From contig CAYUYH010000137.1 of the NCBI GenBank assembly GCA_964449175.1, positions 1 through 7,627 of the forward strand: a stretch of 7,627 bases of DNA. Direction: 5' to 3'. The notes beneath the pieces are model-generated. The model was not told the DNA's origin. It searched no databases and saw nothing but the letters and a program-made list of their open reading frames with translations. Numbering within the stretch: the stretch's first letter is position 1; each line of letters starts with the position of its first letter. Source of the DNA: CAYUYH01 sp964449175 (GTDB lineage: Bacteria > Planctomycetota > Phycisphaerae > SM23-33). A program made the translations under genes and the position numbers. Below, in pieces: positions 6,164 to 7,627 of this stretch.

Positions 6164-7072
6164 GCCAAGCCGGTCAGCAAACTTCAGGCCGAGCTGGACG
6201 CCGGGCACTTCGTCGTCACCGGCGAGATAGGCCCGCCCAAGGGCGTCGACGTGGACCACTGCCTCAAGGAGGCCGAAGACTACCTCAAGGGCAAGGTCGT
6301 CGCCGTCAACGTGACCGACCTCCAGACGGCGGTGATGCGGCTGGGTTCGCTGGCCGTCAGCAGCCTGCTGGTGCAGCGCGGCATCGAGCCGATCTTCCAG
6401 ATGGTCTGCCGCGACCGCAATCGCCTGGCCCTCCAGAGCGACCTGCTGAGCGCGTACGTGCTCGGCATCCGCAACGTGCTCGCGCTGACCGGCGACCACA
6501 CCGCGCTCGGCGACCATCGCGAAGCGAAGCCTGTCTTCGACCTGGACTCCGTGGGCCTGCTCCAGGCCATCACCACGCTTGAGGGCGGCCACGACATGGG
6601 CGCCGACGCCAAGGGCAACCCAAACGAGCTGGAGGGCGCGCCCGCGTTCTTTAAGGGCTGCTGCGTCACGCCGTGCGCCGAAGACGTGGAGATGCAGGTG
6701 ATCAAGCTGGAGAAGAAGGTCGCCGCCGGCGCGCAGTTCGTCCAGACGCAGGCCGTCTACGACGTCGCCGCCTTCGAGAGTTTCTGCAAGCGCATTGAGC
6801 ACATCAAGGCGCCGGTGCTGCTGGGGATCGTGCTGCTCAAGTCAGCCGGCATGGCCAAGTACATGAACAGCTCCGTGCCCGGCGTGACCGTGCCGGCTGA
6901 GCTCATCCAGCGCCTCACCGACTGCTCCAAGTCCGACCGCGAGAAGGTCTCCGTGGAGATCTGCGGCGAGCTTATCCGCGACGCCAAGCACCTCTGCCAG
7001 GGCGCCCACCTGATGACCTTGGGCTGGGACCACCTCGTTCCCGACATAATCTCCGCCGCCGGGGCGGCATAG
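6161..7072 (+). CDS. metF: Methylenetetrahydrofolate reductase MetF
   Basis: MetF reduces 5,10-methylene-THF to 5-methyl-THF using FMN, either in the methyl branch of the Wood-Ljungdahl pathway or for methionine synthesis. The 303-residue TIM-barrel protein has the usual length. Visible signatures are TGEIGPPKG with the catalytic Glu (E22, equivalent to E. coli E28), VNVTDLQTAVMRLGS, QMVCRDRNRLALQSDLL, LTGDH with D112 (flavin/folate contact), VFDLDSVGLLQ, KKVAAGAQFVQTQAVYD, and PGVTVP near the C terminus. It is co-expressed with metV, which argues for the two-subunit acetogen-type enzyme fed by an iron-sulfur partner, not a stand-alone NADH-dependent MetF. An unusual CCVTPC cluster (C167, C168, C172) lies where relatives normally have a GAxxNP-type segment. 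Identity is firm; pathway direction is inferred. Confidence 0.95.
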   Translation: MAKPVSKLQAELDAGHFVVTGEIGPPKGVDVDHCLKEAEDYLKGKVVAVNVTDLQTAVMRLGSLAVSSLLVQRGIEPIFQMVCRDRNRLALQSDLLSAYVLGIRNVLALTGDHTALGDHREAKPVFDLDSVGLLQAITTLEGGHDMGADAKGNPNELEGAPAFFKGCCVTPCAEDVEMQVIKLEKKVAAGAQFVQTQAVYDVAAFESFCKRIEHIKAPVLLGIVLLKSAGMAKYMNSSVPGVTVPAELIQRLTDCSKSDREKVSVEICGELIRDAKHLCQGAHLMTLGWDHLVPDIISAAGAA

Positions 7073-7265
7073 ACTCCCGCCACGGCAGTCCCCTCTGGCG
7101 GCGCCCGCGGACAGGGCGCAGGGCGCGAAAGGGCCGGTTTTCTGCTATGAATCCCACAGATTGTTGCTAGAATGTTTGCCTTTCCTCCGCTTGAGTTTCG
7201 GCGGCAGCTTGGGTGTTTACAGTCCGCGGCACGCATTCCCGTAGCTCGCCATTAGTTAGGCCCTC
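7073..7265 (+). other. Intergenic region between metF and hypD
   Basis: This 193-nt gap is non-coding. It contains a potential hairpin GCGCCC (7101-7106)/GGGCGC (7114-7119) and, some 18 bases later, a short T-run (7138-7141); this could end the metF operon but is a poor intrinsic terminator. It also contains an extended -10 element at 7165-7173 and one arm of a 9-bp inverted repeat. The second half is noticeably less GC-rich than the genes around it. Confidence 0.5.
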
Positions 7266-7293
7266 ATGGCGGTTGCCCATAAGTCAATCTGTG
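7155..7293. repeat. Nine-base inverted repeat spanning the hypD promoter and start
   Basis: CACAGATTG (7155-7163) and its exact reverse complement CAATCTGTG (7285-7293) lie on either side of the candidate -10 and the hypD ATG, 121 bases apart. They could be paired operator half-sites, or chance: a 9-bp match in a 200-base stretch is uncommon but not rare. Confidence 0.4.
7165..7173 (+). promoter_or_regulatory. Candidate extended -10 promoter for hypD
   Basis: TGC-TAGAAT (7165-7173) fits an extended -10 (TGn followed by a five-of-six match to TATAAT), about 92 nt before the hypD ATG. No good -35 is seen at the right spacing, which is acceptable for extended -10 promoters. Confidence 0.35.
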
Positions 7294-7627
7294 AGAGTAT
7301 TGCCCAACTGACCGGCAGGCTAGCCCGCCCGGGGCGGTGCGTGCAGGTCATGGAGATCTGCGGCACGCACACTATGTCTATTGCCAGCAATGGCTTGCGA
7401 AGCCTGCTGCCGGGGGGCCTTCGCCTGCTTTCCGGGCCGGGCTGCCCGGTCTGCGTGACCGACCAGGCCTACATAGACCAGGCCGTCTGCCTCGCCGAGG
7501 GCGACTGCGGCGAGAGGCCCATCGTAGCCACTTACGGCGACATGGTCGGCGTGCCGGGCGGGCGAGGCAGCCTGGCCGAGGCCCGCAGCCGCGGCCATCA
7601 GCACCTGACCGGCCTTCACCTCCTCCA
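7266..7627 (+). CDS. hypD: HypD, [NiFe]-hydrogenase maturation protein, N-terminal part (truncated by window edge)
   Basis: HypD is the iron-sulfur scaffold that, with HypC, assembles the Fe(CN)2CO group of [NiFe]-hydrogenases. The 120 codons present show MEICGTHTMSIASNGLRSLLP-type sequence (C32, equivalent to E. coli C41), then SGPGCPVCVT with C60 and C63 (equivalent to C69 and C72), and TYGDMVGVPGG followed by SLAEARSRG. Two oddities: G95 replaces the Arg of the usual GDxxRVPG, and the residues after 110 do not match the strongly conserved GADVRxVYSPxDAL. The ATG at 7266 has only a weak ribosome site (TTAGG, 7256-7260) but gives the expected N-terminal length. It is separated from metF by 193 nt and probably has its own promoter. 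Its presence implies a [NiFe]-hydrogenase elsewhere in the genome. Confidence 0.9.
   Translation, partial: MAVAHKSICESIAQLTGRLARPGRCVQVMEICGTHTMSIASNGLRSLLPGGLRLLSGPGCPVCVTDQAYIDQAVCLAEGDCGERPIVATYGDMVGVPGGRGSLAEARSRGHQHLTGLHLL

Noticed and set aside
7077..7101. CCGCCA/TGGCGG hairpin as terminator of the metF operon
   Set aside because: Only six pairs with a 13-base loop and no following T-run; not enough to call a terminator.
1..7627. CRISPR arrays, tRNA or rRNA genes, insertion sequences, phage or defence genes
   Set aside because: No regularly spaced direct repeats, no tRNA or rRNA-like segments, and no transposase, integrase or nuclease signatures were seen on either strand.

Overview
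The window is GC-rich bacterial DNA with tightly packed genes. It most likely comes from an anaerobic member of the Planctomycetota (Phycisphaerae-like). This rests on a TPR protein carrying RNA polymerase alpha C-terminal domains, a PAGTEN-type lipid kinase, and methylenetetrahydrofolate reductase of the MetV/MetF type next to hydrogenase-maturation gene hypD. The assignment is an inference from gene content; there is no rRNA marker here.

Layout: (1) A partial minus-strand diacylglycerol-kinase-family gene runs off the left edge (1-359). (2) A 123-nt divergent promoter region follows (360-482), with an almost palindromic -10 element that could serve both directions. (3) A plus-strand pair comes next: a six-repeat TPR protein with two tandem alpha-CTD domains (483-1805) and, 13 nt later, a SpoIID/LytB-type lipoprotein (1819-3096). 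(4) A 238-nt non-coding leader (3097-3334) holds a possible promoter and three possible stem-loops, one capped by a UNCG-type tetraloop. (5) A three-gene operon (3335-7072) encodes a fused GltD/NfnB-like flavoprotein with two [4Fe-4S] motifs and an MvhD-like tail, then MetV, then MetF; metV and metF overlap by one base. (6) A 193-nt spacer (7073-7265) is followed by the 5' part of hypD, which runs off the right edge.

Functional reading: the central operon looks like a self-contained methylenetetrahydrofolate reductase module. MetF holds the FMN/folate active site and MetV is its cysteine-rich iron-sulfur partner. The upstream flavoprotein would feed electrons in from NAD(P)H or ferredoxin. 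In the acetogen Moorella the comparable metVF genes sit with separate hdrABC and mvhD genes; here one polypeptide combines a pyridine-nucleotide flavoprotein, a ferredoxin part and an MvhD-like part. The MvhD-like part has lost most of the cysteines that bind the [2Fe-2S] cluster in true MvhD. With hypD next door ([NiFe]-hydrogenase maturation), the setting fits C1/hydrogen metabolism of the Wood-Ljungdahl type.

The most interesting points are the fused electron-input protein and its degenerate MvhD domain, the tandem alpha-CTD/TPR protein, the structured leader, and the possible bidirectional promoter. The last ~32 bases of the window do not look like HypD and may be an assembly-edge artefact.
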